NCBI RefSeq assembly: GCF_027744825.2
Contig: NC_071340.1
Location: 5,706,501-5,770,500 of the forward strand
Origin: Synchiropus splendidus
Taxonomy: Eukaryota > Chordata > Actinopteri > Syngnathiformes > Callionymidae
Direction of reading: 5' to 3'
Length of the DNA: 64,000 nucleotides
Positions 36,209-47,699 of this stretch are shown piece by piece. Within the stretch, counting starts at the first letter, position 1. Every line of letters begins with the position of its first letter. The notes beneath the pieces are model-generated. The model searched no databases and was not told the origin of the DNA. It saw only the letters and a list, made by a program, of their open reading frames with translations. The position numbers and the translations under genes were made by a program.

Positions 36209-39013
36209 CTTGAGCTCACTGGAAGTACCCAGACAAACTCTTAATGACGATCAATATCATCCATTGGGAATAACAGGAAACCTGCTCAAGAAAAAATTGG
36301 TAGACACACATTATCAACCAAAGAGTCAAACACAAGTTTATATTTGGTGCAATACTGTATTTTCTCATATTCATAAAAGATGCTTGCTTAACTCGGCTTC
36401 AAGTGAGACTTTTCGTGTGTGCTGCGCTGGATGCGCCACTTAAAATGTTCACCACAATGAGAACAGCTGAATGGTTTTTCGCCAGTATGCACTCTCATGT
36501 GTGCTTTCAAGTAACATTGCAGCATAAAACCCTTATCACATTCAGGACAGATAAATGGTTTAACTTCAGCATGAATCTTCATGTGTGCCTGCAGGCTTCG
36601 CCGATATGTAAAACACATGTTACACTGGGAGCAGCAGTAAGGTTTTTCATCGATGTGACGTTTCATGTGTTTCTCAAGGGCCCATTTCTGAAAAAAAGAC
36701 TTCTCACACTGAGAGCAGCTGAAAGGCTTCTCTCCTGTGTGGCGTTTGATGTGTGACCTCAGATGACTGCGCTGTTTAAAAGACTTGCCACACTGAGAGC
36801 AGCTGAAAGGTGTTTCACCTGTGTGAATTCTCATGTGGTCTCTGAGGTGGCCATTCTGAGTAAAACACCCACCACAAAGAGAACAGACGTAGGACTTTTC
36901 ACCTGTATGACTCTTCATGTGTTGCTTCAGTTGGTAGCTCTGCCTAAAAGACATATCACACTGAGAGCAGAAGAAAGGCTTTTCTCCAGTGTGCATCCTC
37001 ATGTGTGTCGTTACACTCCTCCTCCGGGTAAAACATTTACCACACTGTGTGCAGCTAAAAGGCTTTTCACCTGTATGAATTTTCTTGTGTTTGCTCAGAT
37101 GGCTGCTTTGCCCAAAGCATTTACCACACTCTGGGCAGCGAAAAGGTTTTTCTCCTGTGTGACTTCTCATATGGTGAGTAAGGTGGATGCGCCGTGTAAA
37201 ACAGTTACCACACTGAGAACAGCTGAAGGGTTTTTCATCAGAGTGATTCTTCATGTGAGCCTTCAGATTCTCTGTTGTTTCAAAGCATTTGCCACAAATC
37301 GAACAAGTCAAAGGTCCTCCACAGCATGCTAATAAATGTCTAGTCATTTCATACTTTGAAGAACATTTTCTCCCACATCCAGAGCAGATCAGTGATTTGT
37401 GATCAGGGTCATCCCTCTTCTCATTCACATGTACTTTGACATTCCTCACAGAGTTCGACCCTGGCTGAGTGTTGCTGCTTTCTTTCCAGTCTTCACTGTC
37501 GTCTGTGTCAGAGTCGGAAGAGAGCGACCCCTGCTTGTCAGGGTGGAGAAGTGCATCCAAGCAGGTAGCTGTTTCTGATCCTTCTATTTTCATGTGTTCA
37601 GTCAAGCTGCTGGTTGGGGGCACCTCCTCTCCGTTCACATCAACAGGAGTGAATGAGATACTTGAATCGTCCTCTGTTTGTTCCTCCTTAAATTCGTCAT
37701 TCTTCTCTTCTTTGATAAGAGGAGGCTCATGTTTCCTCTGGTTTTGACAGGTGCTGGCACGCACGTGAGCCTTGGTAGAAACCTCTTTCACCACCAGCAG
37801 CCGCTGGGCATCTGCAGGGACACAAACACAACAATCATCATGAGCTGTTGCAGGTCACTTCTCTGGCAGACACTGGCAATGGCTTGTGGACACTTTGTCA
37901 TTCAGCATTACCATCTACATTGCAGATAGAGAATCTCACAAACGTGAGTATACCCCTCACATCTTAAAATATTGAATCTGACCTTTTCATTGGACAACAC
38001 TGAAGAAACGACACATTGATGCCATGTTAAGCGGTCAGTGTCCAGCTCGTATAACAGAACATGGAAATGTACTCTCCCCTCAGGACGACTCAACACCAGC
38101 CATTGAAGCCTAAACCATTGGCAACAGAAGAATCTAAAATGGAAAACACGTTTTGAGCACACTTTTTCATTCACTACATAATTCTACATGTATTCATCCA
38201 TAGTATTGTTGCCTTCGGTGAGAATCTGCATTGAAAACAGTCATGAAATCCGGTGCGTCCAAACATTTGACCGGAAGTGTAGACTGCAAATACAGAACAA
38301 TAACTAATGACGACATTTTGACTTTGTGTCAGTTTTTTTTGTCTTTTTTAACACAGCATACCAGTTAGTGGCCAACTTATGACCTCTCCCGCTTTGCCTG
38401 TCAGTGGTTGGTCAGTCATGTACCTTCACCTTTATTATCACGTCATTGCCATTATTGCTTCTACTTATAATCTGCGTCTGATTTTAACACCACTTGGAGT
38501 TTAAGACATTATTGCACATTGTTAAAGTACGGAGGTTTCATTCGCTCTTTGGATGCGGTAAGGAGCCCGAAAAAAACTGTTTGATCTCATTCCAGCTAAT
38601 AAACGAGTCCTGTCAGAAATGTGATAATCGACGCATCTTCCATTCGCCTCAGTGCGTGCGCCACAAAAGTCTGAACAAACTCATCGCACCTGCTTTGCGT
38701 GAACACAAACGCGTGTAGTTCTAGTATGAAAGTGTGTACCGGCTCTTTCGGTCTCCATCTCCGGCAGGATTTTCGCTTGCTGCGTCCCTCGTGTAAAACC
38801 GAGCAACACGTCCTAAAACGTCGCAGGAGCTGGTCGTCGAGAGCAGATATCAGCCGCCACCCGAAGAGTTTCATTCAAACTCTGAAGATGTGTATCGACG
38901 GGGGGGTCCACGGGCAGAGAGCAGAGCAGCTCAGGTTGTCTGCTATGAGAAAATGGAGGAGTGGGTGTCACCGCCTGATGTGGTCCGCCGGAAGTTTCCG
39001 GACTGGAACCGGA
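36209..39013. repeat. tandem segmental duplication, copy 1
   Basis: This 2.8-kb block recurs at 39922-43816. The left borders are both marked by ccttgagctcactggaagta and the right borders by ggactggaaccgga. Identity is high through coding, intron and 5' flank. Copy 1 lacks the two insertions present in copy 2. Confidence 0.95.
36388..38758 (-). CDS. C2H2 zinc-finger protein, tandem copy 1 (12 fingers)
   Basis: The main coding exon is 36388-37811 (stop TAA, acceptor ctgcag at its 5' side). It opens with [10 protein letters not shown], characteristic of the large teleost C2H2 zinc-finger family, followed by an acidic linker including [20 protein letters not shown] and [12 protein letters not shown]. 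Then come one C2HC-type degenerate finger (CSGC, H, C) and eleven C2H2 fingers, most joined by TGEKP-like linkers. It is probably a nuclear DNA-binding regulator; its target is unknown. The reading has no ATG before the first exon boundary. I propose a tiny first coding exon at 38740-38758 (METERA, phase 1, donor GTACAC), conserved in both copies but with a weak donor. ETS-like CCGGAAGT sites sit upstream near 38990. Confidence 0.85.
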
Positions 39014-39618
39014 TGTTAGTAACACGCATGCGCAAGTCCTACGAATTGTACTTACTGGTCAGCGTATGCTCACACGGTTATATCGTGCAAATATGGGATT
39101 TTTTTGTATCATTGTTAAACTAGTCTATATTTAACATGTAATTATATGTTTTTATGTGATATTATAGATTTCGTTTAGATGTAAAGCCCTTTCAGCATAA
39201 CAACTGGCTGGTGCTCAAGGCGATCTTCATTGTTCTCCTCCACTTCACTCAATATCTGCAGCAGCTTCACGTTTTGGTCAAATCCCACAGAACTATTGCA
39301 GTGGCCTGCATCAACCGGCAGAGCAGGGTCAGATCAAATCACCTTCACAGATGATTTGAGTAGATGTGTGGACCAGGTCGCAGCAACACCTGACTTCTCT
39401 GAGAACACCGCCACATCAGGGGGGCACCCATCCGGACCAATGGTCAGCAACAGACTCCTTCCAGAATAAGAGTTGGAGGACGTCCCCAATGACCCGTCTG
39501 TTTTCCAGTTGCGAGAATCATCAGTGCCCCCCCCCGGTAGTCTCTTCGCAGGTTCGACAGTCTCCGGTGTATCAATTGTTTCAGGAAACCAAAAATTAAA
39601 TAAAGACATATAGTTGTA
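39014..39618. other. spacer between the zinc-finger copies
   Basis: Single-copy DNA between the duplicated blocks. A 95-codon minus-strand frame (39334-39621) looks fortuitous or transposon-derived and lacks a recognised domain. Confidence 0.4.
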
Positions 39619-39921
39619 CATCCGTCCAGCTTCAGTTAACCGCTGCTTAGTCCTCTTCAGGGTTGCGGGGAGTGCTGGAGCCTGTCACTGTGCTAGTCAC
39701 TGGACGAGAGGCAGGAATACACCCTGGACAGGTCGCCAGTCCATGGCAGTTCACACACATAGGGTGTTAGTGTTCAATTAACCTAGTGAGCATGTCTTTG
39801 GGCAGTGGAGAAAACTGGAGGACCCGGAGAGAACCCCGCACACACAAGGAAAACATGAAACCTTCATGTAGAAAGACCATCAGTCTGACCCGGGAATCGA
39901 ACCTGCAACCTTCTTGCTGAC
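39619..39921 (+). repeat. common teleost interspersed repeat abutting the duplication border
   Basis: Recognisable words in order: ccgtccagcttcagttaacc, gggttgcggggagtgctgga, accctggacaggtcgccag, ggaggacccggagagaaccc and gggaatcgaacc, ending ccttcttgctg. This is a very widespread fish repeat. A 50-bp piece of it lies inverted at 54296-54346. It ends exactly where zinc-finger copy 2 begins. Confidence 0.8.
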
Positions 39922-40128
39922 CCTTGAGCTCACTGGAAGTACCCAGACAAACTCTTAATGACGATCAATATCATCCATTGGGAATAACAGGAAACCTGCT
40001 CAAGAAAAAATGGGTAGACACACATTATCAACCAAAGAGACAAACACAAGTTTATATTTGGTGCAATATTGTATTTTCTCAATCTTGAATTAAAAAAAGA
40101 TACATAATTATGAAAATAAGTTGCTTGC

Positions 40129-43100
40129 TTAACTCGGCTTCAAGTGAGACTTTTCGTGTGTGTTGCGTTGGCCGCGCCACTTAAAATGTTCACCACAATG
40201 AGAACAGCTGAATGGTTTTTCGCCAGTATGCACTCTCATGTGTGCTTTCAAGTAACATTGCAGCATAAAACCCTTATCACATTCAGGACAGTTAAAGGGT
40301 TTAACTTCAGCATGAATCTTCATGTGTGCCTGCAGGCTTCGCCGATATGTAAAACACATGTTACACTGGGAGCAGGAGTAAGGTTTTTCATCGATGTGAC
40401 GTTTCATGTGTTTCTCAAGGGCCCATTTCTGAAAAAAAGACTTCTCACACTGAGAGCAGCTGAAAGGCTTCTCTCCTGTGTGGCTCTTGATGTGTGACCT
40501 CAGATGACTGCGCTGTTTAAAAGACTTGCCACACTGAGAGCAGCTGAAAGGTGTTTCGCCTGTGTGAATTCTCATGTGGTCTCTGAGGTGGCCATTCTGA
40601 GTAAAACACCTACCACAAAGAGAACAGACGTAAGACTTTTCACCTGTATGACTCTTCATGTGTTGCCTCAGTTGGCAGCTTTGCATAAAAGACATATCAC
40701 ACTGAGAGCAGAAGAAAGGCTTTTCTCCGGTGTGAATCCTCATGTGTGTCGTTACACTCCTCCTCCGTGTAAAACGTTTACCACACTGTGTGCAGCTAAA
40801 AGGCTTTTCACCTGTATGAATTTTCTTGTGTTTGCTCAGATGGCTGTTATGCCCAAAGCATTTACCACACTCTGTGCAGCGGAAAGGTTTTTCTCCTGTG
40901 TGACTTCTCATATGGTCAGTAAGGTGGATGCGTCGTGTAAAACAGTTACCACACTGAGAACAGCTGAAGGGTTTTTCATCAGTGTGATTCTTCATGTGAG
41001 CCTTCAGATTCTCTGTTGTTTCAAAGCAATTGCCACAAATCGAACAAGTCAAAGGTCCTCCCCAGCATGCTAATAAATGTCTAGTCATTTCATACTTTGA
41101 TGAACAAGACATCCCACATCCAGAGCAGATCAGTGATTTATGATCAGGGTCATCCTTCTTCTCATTCACATGTACTTTGACATTCATCACAGAGTTCGAC
41201 CCTGGCTGAGTGTTGCTGCTTTCTTTCCAGTCTTCACTGTCGTCTGTGTCAGAGTCGGAAGAGAGCGACCCCTGCTTGTCAGGGTGGAGAAGTGCATCCA
41301 AGCAGGTAGCTGTTTCTGATCCTTCTATTTTCATGTGTTCAGTCAAGCTGCTGGTTGGGGGCACCTCCTCTCCGTTCACATCAACAGGAGCGAATGAGAT
41401 ACTTGATTCGTCCTCTGTTTGTTCCTCCTTAAATTCGTCATTCTTCTCTTCTTTGATAAGAGGAGGCTCATGTTTCCTCTGGTTTTGACAGGTGCTGGCA
41501 CGCACGTGAGCCTTGGTAGAAACCTCTTTCACCACCAGCAGCCGCTGGGTATCTGCAGGGACACAAACACAACAATCATGAGCTGTTGCAGGTCACTTCT
41601 CTGGCAGACACTGCCAATGGCTTGTGGACACCTTGTCATTCAGCATTACCTTCTACATTGCAGCTAGAGAATCTCACAAACGTGAGTATACCCCTCACAT
41701 CTTAAAATATTGAATCTGACCTTTTCATTGGACAACACTGAAGAAACAACACATTGATGCCATGTTAAGCAGTCAGTGTCCAGCTCGTATAACAGAACAT
41801 GGAAATGTACTCTCCCCTCAGGACGACTCAACACCAGCCATTGTGTCACGAGTACGAAGGGACGAGGGAGCTAAAGCCACGTATAGGAGACGTGTTGTAG
41901 GACCCAAGTGCAAGTGGTTATAGGCACAGGAGGGAATTATAAATAATATTTAATAATTAAACAAACTAAAATAGAACAGAAAGCGTCACCGAACCGGGAA
42001 GAAACAGAGCAAACGCAGAGTGTAAAAACAGTAACGAAACTAACAGAAGTGCACAAACATGAGTAAAAAGTCAAAACAGAAAGTGTCACCGAACCGGGAG
42101 TTAAATGAACTTAAATCACAAATGAAACCGAGAATAAACTACAAAAGAAACCAAGAAACACACGGCAAACAGCAAGAAACCAAAAACACCAACTCAGGAA
42201 CCACAGTTAAACAGACAAATCCAAAATAAGCTAGCTCACAGAACGAGAGACACGAGAACCAGGAGTTACCACAGGAGCTAGCAAACAGAACAAAAAAAAG
42301 CCGAACACAGGGAGAGACACGAGAACCGTAGAAGCCGAACACAGGGAGAGACACGAGAACCAGGAGTTAAACGAGCTAGCTAGCACGCAGAACAAGAGGA
42401 GCCGAACACAGGGAGAGACACGAGAACCAGGAGTTAAACGAGCTAGCTGCACACGAAACAAAAAGCTGAACAGAGAGGGAGTGACACGAGAACCAGGAGT
42501 TACCACAGGGGAACGAGAGGAGTCCAAAATCACAGGAATCATCACAGGGAACGTGGAAACACACAGGACTAGGAGAAGTGGCAGGAAACAAAGACAACGA
42601 TCTGGCACACATTACTGGAGCCCAGGTGTTCTTGAAGACAGTAATCAGGGGGTAATCGGCTCCAGCCGTGTGCCAAAGGAACAGAGGGAGAGAAGCAAAA
42701 CCAGGACTCGGAGCCTGGAAGCGGAGCCATGACACATTGAAGCCTAAACCATTGGCAACAGAAGAATCTAAAATGTAAAACACGTTTTGAGCACACTTTT
42801 TCGTTCACTACATAATTCTACATGTATTCATCCATAGTATTGTTGCCTTCGGTGAGAATCTGCATTGAAAACAGTCATGAAATCCGGTGCGTCCAAACAT
42901 TTGACCGGAAGTGTAGACTGCAAATACAGAACAATAACTAATTGTTATGGCTCCGCTTCCAGGCTCCAAATCCTGGTTTTGGTTTTTTCCCCTCTGTTCC
43001 TTTGGCACACGGCTGGAGCCGATTAACCTCTAATGACTGGTCTACAAGAACACCTGGGCTCCAGCAACGTGTGCCAGACCGCATTTGATCCCATTGTTTG

Positions 43101-43562
43101 TTCTTGACACTAATGACGACATTTTGTCTTTGTCAGTTCTTTTTGTCTTTTTTAACACAGCATACCAATTAGTGGCCAACTTATGACCTCTCCCGCTTTG
43201 CCTGTCAGTGGTTGGTCAGTCATGTACCTTCACCTTTATTATCACGTCATTGCCATTATTGCTTCTACTTATAATCTGCGTCTGATTTTAACACCACTTG
43301 GAGTTTAAGACATTATTGCACATTGTTAAAGTACGGAGGTTTCATTCGCTCTTTGGATGCGGCAAGGAGCCCGAAAAAAACTGTTTGATCTCATTCCAGC
43401 TAATAAACGAGTCCTGTCAGAAATGTGATAATCGACGCATCTTCCATTCGCCTCAGTGCGTGCGCCACAAAAGTCTGAACAAACTCATCGCACCTGCTTT
43501 GCGTGAACACAAACGCGTGTAGTTCTAGTATGAAAGTGTGTACCGGCTCTTTCGGTCTCCAT
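40129..43562 (-). CDS. C2H2 zinc-finger protein, tandem copy 2 (12 fingers)
   Basis: The main coding exon is 40129-41552, the same length as in copy 1, open throughout, with the same order of one C2HC and eleven C2H2 fingers. About 25 residues differ from copy 1 and about 12 codons differ silently by my count. Changes hit presumed DNA-contact positions: finger 3 position 6 (H to D), finger 4 positions -1 and 1 (Q to H, S to N), finger 6 position 2 (Y to C) and finger 12 position 2 (I to G). All zinc ligands are kept, so it looks functional. The proposed first coding exon is 43544-43562 (METERA). The intron between has taken up two mobile elements. Confidence 0.85.
41844..42734. mobile_element. 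891-bp insertion, TGTCA...TGACA ends, 5-bp target duplication CATTG (solo-LTR-like)
   Basis: Copy 1 reads ccagccattgaagcc at 38096-38110. In copy 2 the same site is interrupted, with cattg at 41839-41843 and again at 42735-42739. The element begins tgtcacgag and ends ccatgaca, so it has TG...CA ends and a 5-bp inverted repeat, as LTRs do. No protein is encoded. The inside holds about five degenerate 66-bp tandem units. A solo LTR or a non-autonomous LTR-type element is the best reading. It is related, in reverse orientation, to 42943-43109. Confidence 0.85.
42244..42505. repeat. minisatellite inside the 891-bp insertion (units up to about 66 bp)
   Basis: Units start gagagacacgagaaccagga or close variants at about 42244, 42310, 42345, 42412 and 42480, and mostly continue gttaaacgagctagct and gccgaacacagg. 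The second unit is shorter. This creates open frames on both strands that are not genes. Confidence 0.8.
42943..43109. mobile_element. 167-bp insertion, same family, opposite orientation, 5-bp target duplication CTAAT
   Basis: Copy 1 has acaataactaatgacgac intact at about 38296-38313. In copy 2 ctaat occurs at 42938-42942 and 43110-43114 around an element beginning tgttatggctccgcttccag and ending ttcttgaca. The first 130 bp match the reverse complement of the right end of the 891-bp element, including ggcacacggctggagccgat and aagaacacctgggctcca. It lacks the minisatellite. Confidence 0.85.
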
Positions 43563-44009
43563 CTCCGGCAGGATTTTCGCTTGCTGCGTCCCTCGTGTAA
43601 AACCGAGCAACACGTCCTGAAACGTCGCAGCCGCTGATCGTCGAGAGCAGATATCAGCCGCCACCCGAAGAGTTTCATTCAAATTCTGAAGATGTGCATC
43701 CACGGGAGGGTCCACGGGCAGAGAGCAGAGCAGCTCAGGTTGTCTGCTATGAGAAAATGGAGGAGTGGGTGTCACCGCCTGATGTGGTCCGCCGGAAGTT
43801 TCCGGACTGGAACCGGAAGTTGTTTTTTTTACTCAAAATAGAGTAGATTTAGAAATTGGATATTTTTATCTGATATACTTTTTTTTTTTTTTAATCCAAC
43901 AACATATAGTGACTCAAGCACCGCACCACGGTCGACATAAACCTCATTCAGGTCCTGAAGTGCTCACTCCTGCCCCTTTTAAGTCTGTGTTTTTTATATG
44001 TCAACCATT

Positions 44010-45225
44010 TTTAGATTTGTATTAGATGGCATTTATTAGTCCCACAGTGGGGATCCTCCCAGCTGAGGTCAGTTGTAGTTCTTTTATTTTCAACTTCAAT
44101 GTGAGTTATTAACAAATGTTCAACAATGTCAGTCCATTGTCCTATGTCCGGTGCAGCTGGTTGGAGCCATTTTCTAGTCATAGACTTCTTTCCACCCACC
44201 AACATGCTTGATTTAGTTTACACTGTTTACTTTCAATCTGAGGAATAATGAATTATCGCATTTGATTCTACCTTGAAAGTTCTCTCCATCCGTGGTATTG
44301 ACTAGTTGTCAGCTGAGTTTTCCACATTGTTTTCCACATTTCATCAGTTATCTCTTCACCTAGTTCTTTCGACTGTTTGTTTTTAACATATATTGTTCTC
44401 TCATTTTTGAATGCCATTAGATGTAAGTATAATACTGATATTGCTTTGGTCATATTATTAGATTGTAATGATGTATTGTAGATTTTACTATCGAGTGAAT
44501 TTCTTCAGTGTTTGTCTTAATTTTTTTTATCATAATAAACTCATTTGTAAATATCCGAAGAAATGATGATTACTTAATTGAAGTTTATTCTTTAAATTTT
44601 GTAGTGATATAATAATCCCATTCATGGTTATTTTATGGAACACAGCAACCCCTATATACATCCATTGTTTGAATGTATTATATGGTGTGTTAGGCTCAAA
44701 GTTCTTATCAAATGTGATCCATTTCAGGAGCCCTAGGTTTTTTTTTTTTTTTTGTTTTTTTTTTACCTTTATATTGTTTTTCAATTGTAGATGCCCATAC
44801 GTGAAATGTGAACATAGTTGTCAAGCTTTCCTCCAAAGCACTGTGGAACTGAAATGGTTCCTTTTTCTGAGTAGTGTTTGAATGGTAACTCCTGTTTTAA
44901 CTGATTCAATATCTTTCCATCTGGCCACATAATTGTTGCACCCTTATAAGACAGGACGTAATTGTGCTGCATAGTAATACTCCTTTAAATTTGGGAGTGC
45001 AAACCACCCTCGTTCTAGGTCTAGGTCCCAAATATATCTTGATATAAGTTTATCCCATATGAGGAATTGTTATTGTTGTATAGTGACTGGTAAAGATTGA
45101 AAGAGGCATGGCACACGTGGAAGGTTCTACATCCTTATTGTTCTAATCCTATCTTTCAGTCCCATTGGCGAAGGAGACCTCATAAGTAGGAACCATGCAT
45201 CGCGTAAGTTTGTTCCGGACCAATA
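44010..45225 (-). mobile_element. L1/Tx1-type LINE remnant, ORF2 C-terminal region
   Basis: Minus strand, right to left: a DKLISRYIWDLDLERG-like block, then WFALPNLKEYYYAAQLRPVL, then YVARWKDIE, FKQWMYIGVAVFHKI, QLSNHHFFGYLQ, EEITDEMWKTMWKTQ and VGGKKSMTRKWLQP. This order matches the region C-terminal to the reverse transcriptase in fish L1/Tx1 LINEs. Several stops and frameshifts are present and the 5' part is missing. Inactive. Confidence 0.75.
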
Positions 45226-45667
45226 AAAATGTGACACTCACAATGGTTAAAGGAGGTTAAAGTTTGTACTGAATCAAGAGACCACGTGCCCTCATTGTTC
45301 TCTAACGCAAGTAATAATACTACAATAATTAAAAAAAAAAACCTGTATTTTAATGTCCGAGAGCAAGCGTCTTAAAAAACGAAAGCAACATAGCGAGCAG
45401 TTCACGATTAATCCACAAGAGGGAGGCTCAGGTCCAACAATAAATCCACAAGTCAACGCTCTGTATGTGCACGTACTGATGACAACAGGGAATCCAGGAA
45501 GGGGGCCGCAAATGGTGGAGCACACTCCACGGGGGGGATGGGGATCTTGCCTAACGGATCTTGCGCTGGTGCAACCCGCTTCCACTACCGGTCTCATCAC
45601 AGCTGAACCGTAGGAATAGTGAAAGATGCTGGCTCAGAATACACATAGTCGAACAGCGCAGTAAGAG

Positions 45668-45757
45668 CTTTAGGGGTTCTGTCTTGAGACAACGCTCTTT
45701 TGTCTCAGAAGTCCGAGATGTGAACACAAGCGAGTCAGGATTTGGCCGCGGTCCTGA
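45668..45757 (+). mobile_element. fragment of the MITE family at 18862-19329
   Basis: From ggggttctgtcttgagacaa to gatttggccgcg it matches the reverse complement of 19238-19313 with few differences. Confidence 0.75.
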
Positions 45758-47275
45758 TACCCGCTGGATTATTTTGTTGGTCTGACGTGACAAGGCTTAA
45801 TGTCTCCTGTCGTCCACATATTGCAGTATTTTATATTCAATTTGTTATGGGTTTTTGGTGCTGCAGTGTAGATGTTTGGGGGTTTTTTTGCGCAAAGAAA
45901 ACGTAAAATCGTCTAGATGTTGGCTAAATCTCTGCAAACAGAAAACAAAATGAATCCAAAAAACACTATATACAACACAATGACAATGTCAAGCGAAGCA
46001 TTTTTGCGTGGAAGAATCATCAGCTTTGCTACCGGGGATAACCGGACGTACGCCAGCTGTGAACAGAGCCGCTTACGTACTTGCTAAATATTGTATTCAA
46101 AGATGAAGGAGTGTGTTTTTGGCCAAGCAGCTGCTGAAGTTGCGGTCAGACCCCTCCTGGATCTCAACTTCGATGTCGGAATCTGAGCGTCTCTTCATTG
46201 AAACTGTGGTTATGCCATGGACTAAAACACCAATTGGAACAACTCCCCTTGGATGAGTAGAACAGAACATTTGGATTTCCACGAGTAGCATGAGGACAAA
46301 TGACAGTGTCCCTGTGAACCCTGGTGTCGGCTACACCGTCAGATGCGTGTGTCCTGCTGCATGTGCTGCTATCGCCTGGGTCATGTCCAATGCACCCAGT
46401 GACAGCCGCTCATTCAGAGTCAGTGGCGTCTCGTGGTTTCACCATTACACTTGCTTATGTGTTAAACTGCACCAATAACGCCTCACAACAGTGACATGGG
46501 AGTCAGTTTTATTTTTTATTAACAATGGGTTGGTTTTGGCTGCTTTATTGTCTTAAATGCCTTTGTGATCAGGTAACTCAAGAGCACAGTTCATACTCCG
46601 CGTTTTGAGCGAGGCAGTCATTATGCCAACTTGCCAAGTTGTTGTAACTTTGAAATTACATACGTTTCATTTTAAACAATAATAGACAATAACCAAACCC
46701 CAATTACATAAATCTTAAAACAGGAGAACAAAACAACACAGAACAATAGACTATTAATGTCAAGAAGTGGACCACTTGGTGGCGCTGTGGTAACTCAGAC
46801 ACTGAAAAGAGACTTGGAGAAGAATAAAAATGCCGCACCTGAGACATCCCCACAGGTGGTTTATTTGAGGTATAGGTAGATGATTGCCAGAACTGAGCAG
46901 CTAACTTTGTTGCCCCTGTTGCCATGGGCACACTCTCTGGCCCACCCGAGGGCCACACCCTCTTCATTTTGTCCAGCTAATGAATGATGTCACATGACTG
47001 CAGTCAGCTGCCACAGCAGTGGCGACGGCCCTCTCACTCTGTGAGGGTTCTGGCTGGCTTCGTCCACGTGCTCTCTTGCCTTACCTTCCTTCTCTCTCTC
47101 ACACTTCTGACACGACGCCAACACACACATATTTAAAGCAGTGTTCGATGGAATAATCATGATCCAGAAGACTAAACTAGAATTTACTCCAGTGACATGA
47201 CAACGGAACACCATTTACAAACTGTTGTCATAAACAACCCTGACCTGTTCACTTACAAACCAATTAAACACTCAT
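45758..47275. other. intergenic, no gene recognised
   Basis: Open frames here are short. A 22-base segment at about 47082-47103 (minus, between AG and GTAAGG) resembles a micro-exon but is not supportable alone. Confidence 0.35.
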
Positions 47276-47370
47276 TTTATTTCATTTTAATTTTGCATCC
47301 CGCCCAGAACGTTGATACAAGTGGCTCTTTGTCCTGGTCTGGCATGTTCTTCTAAGATGATCGGAGTATC

Positions 47371-47618
47371 TCATCCTCCCCTAAATAAAGAAGGTGGAGC
47401 CTTTTTCTCGTCAGAAATGGTTTCAACCTCAGTTGTAGCAAGTTTCTTTGGGAAAGTTATTTGCTGCAAAGAAATGAAGAACCATTCGGGCTGTGCAGAG
47501 CAAAAGTCAGCTGGCCAATGACACAACTGCTCACGCCAACTGAGAGACAGTCTCTCCAGTGCGTCCTGGCTTTGTCCAATCCACAACGGTTGTGCTACGT
47601 TGAGTATCTTCTCAATGT
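47371..47618 (-). CDS. putative terminal exon of an unidentified gene
   Basis: Minus strand: after a pyrimidine-rich acceptor (ctgggctttcag) the reading is open for about 82 codons to a TGA at 47371. It includes IEKILNVAQPLWIGQSQDAL, then ERLSLSWREQLCHWPADF, and ends in a charged tail. An AATAAA (minus strand, 47276-47281) lies about 90 bases beyond the stop, a fitting distance for a last exon. No domain was recognised and no upstream partner exon was found before areg at 49.7 kb. It could also be a degenerate transposon frame. Confidence 0.3.
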
Positions 47619-47699
47619 CTGAAAGCCCAGGAACCTGATCCTGATAAAAAAAAATATCTCGGCACCTGGCCAATCACTGATTCACATACCTGTGTAAGA

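Larger units (their letters stand above)
39922..43816. repeat. tandem segmental duplication, copy 2 (with two insertions)
   Basis: Counterpart of 36209-39013. The extra length is explained by insertions at 41844-42734 and 42943-43109 with their 5-bp target duplications, plus small indels such as an added A-rich stretch just 3' of the stop (about 40080-40125). Confidence 0.95.

Noticed and set aside
36403..37332. Long plus-strand open frames (117 and 189 codons) across the zinc-finger exon, repeated at 40144-41073
   Set aside because: They are antisense shadows of the repetitive C2H2 array; the 28-codon periodicity keeps the antisense frame open. No independent gene features.
38596..38874. 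92-codon minus-strand frame in the zinc-finger 5' region, conserved at 43400-43678
   Set aside because: Conservation is explained by the recent duplication. The translation does not resemble the family's first exon; a short METERA exon in another frame fits the phase better.
42139..42808. Minus-strand and plus-strand open frames of up to 135 codons
   Set aside because: They read through the minisatellite of the 891-bp insertion and are low-complexity. They are absent from zinc-finger copy 1.
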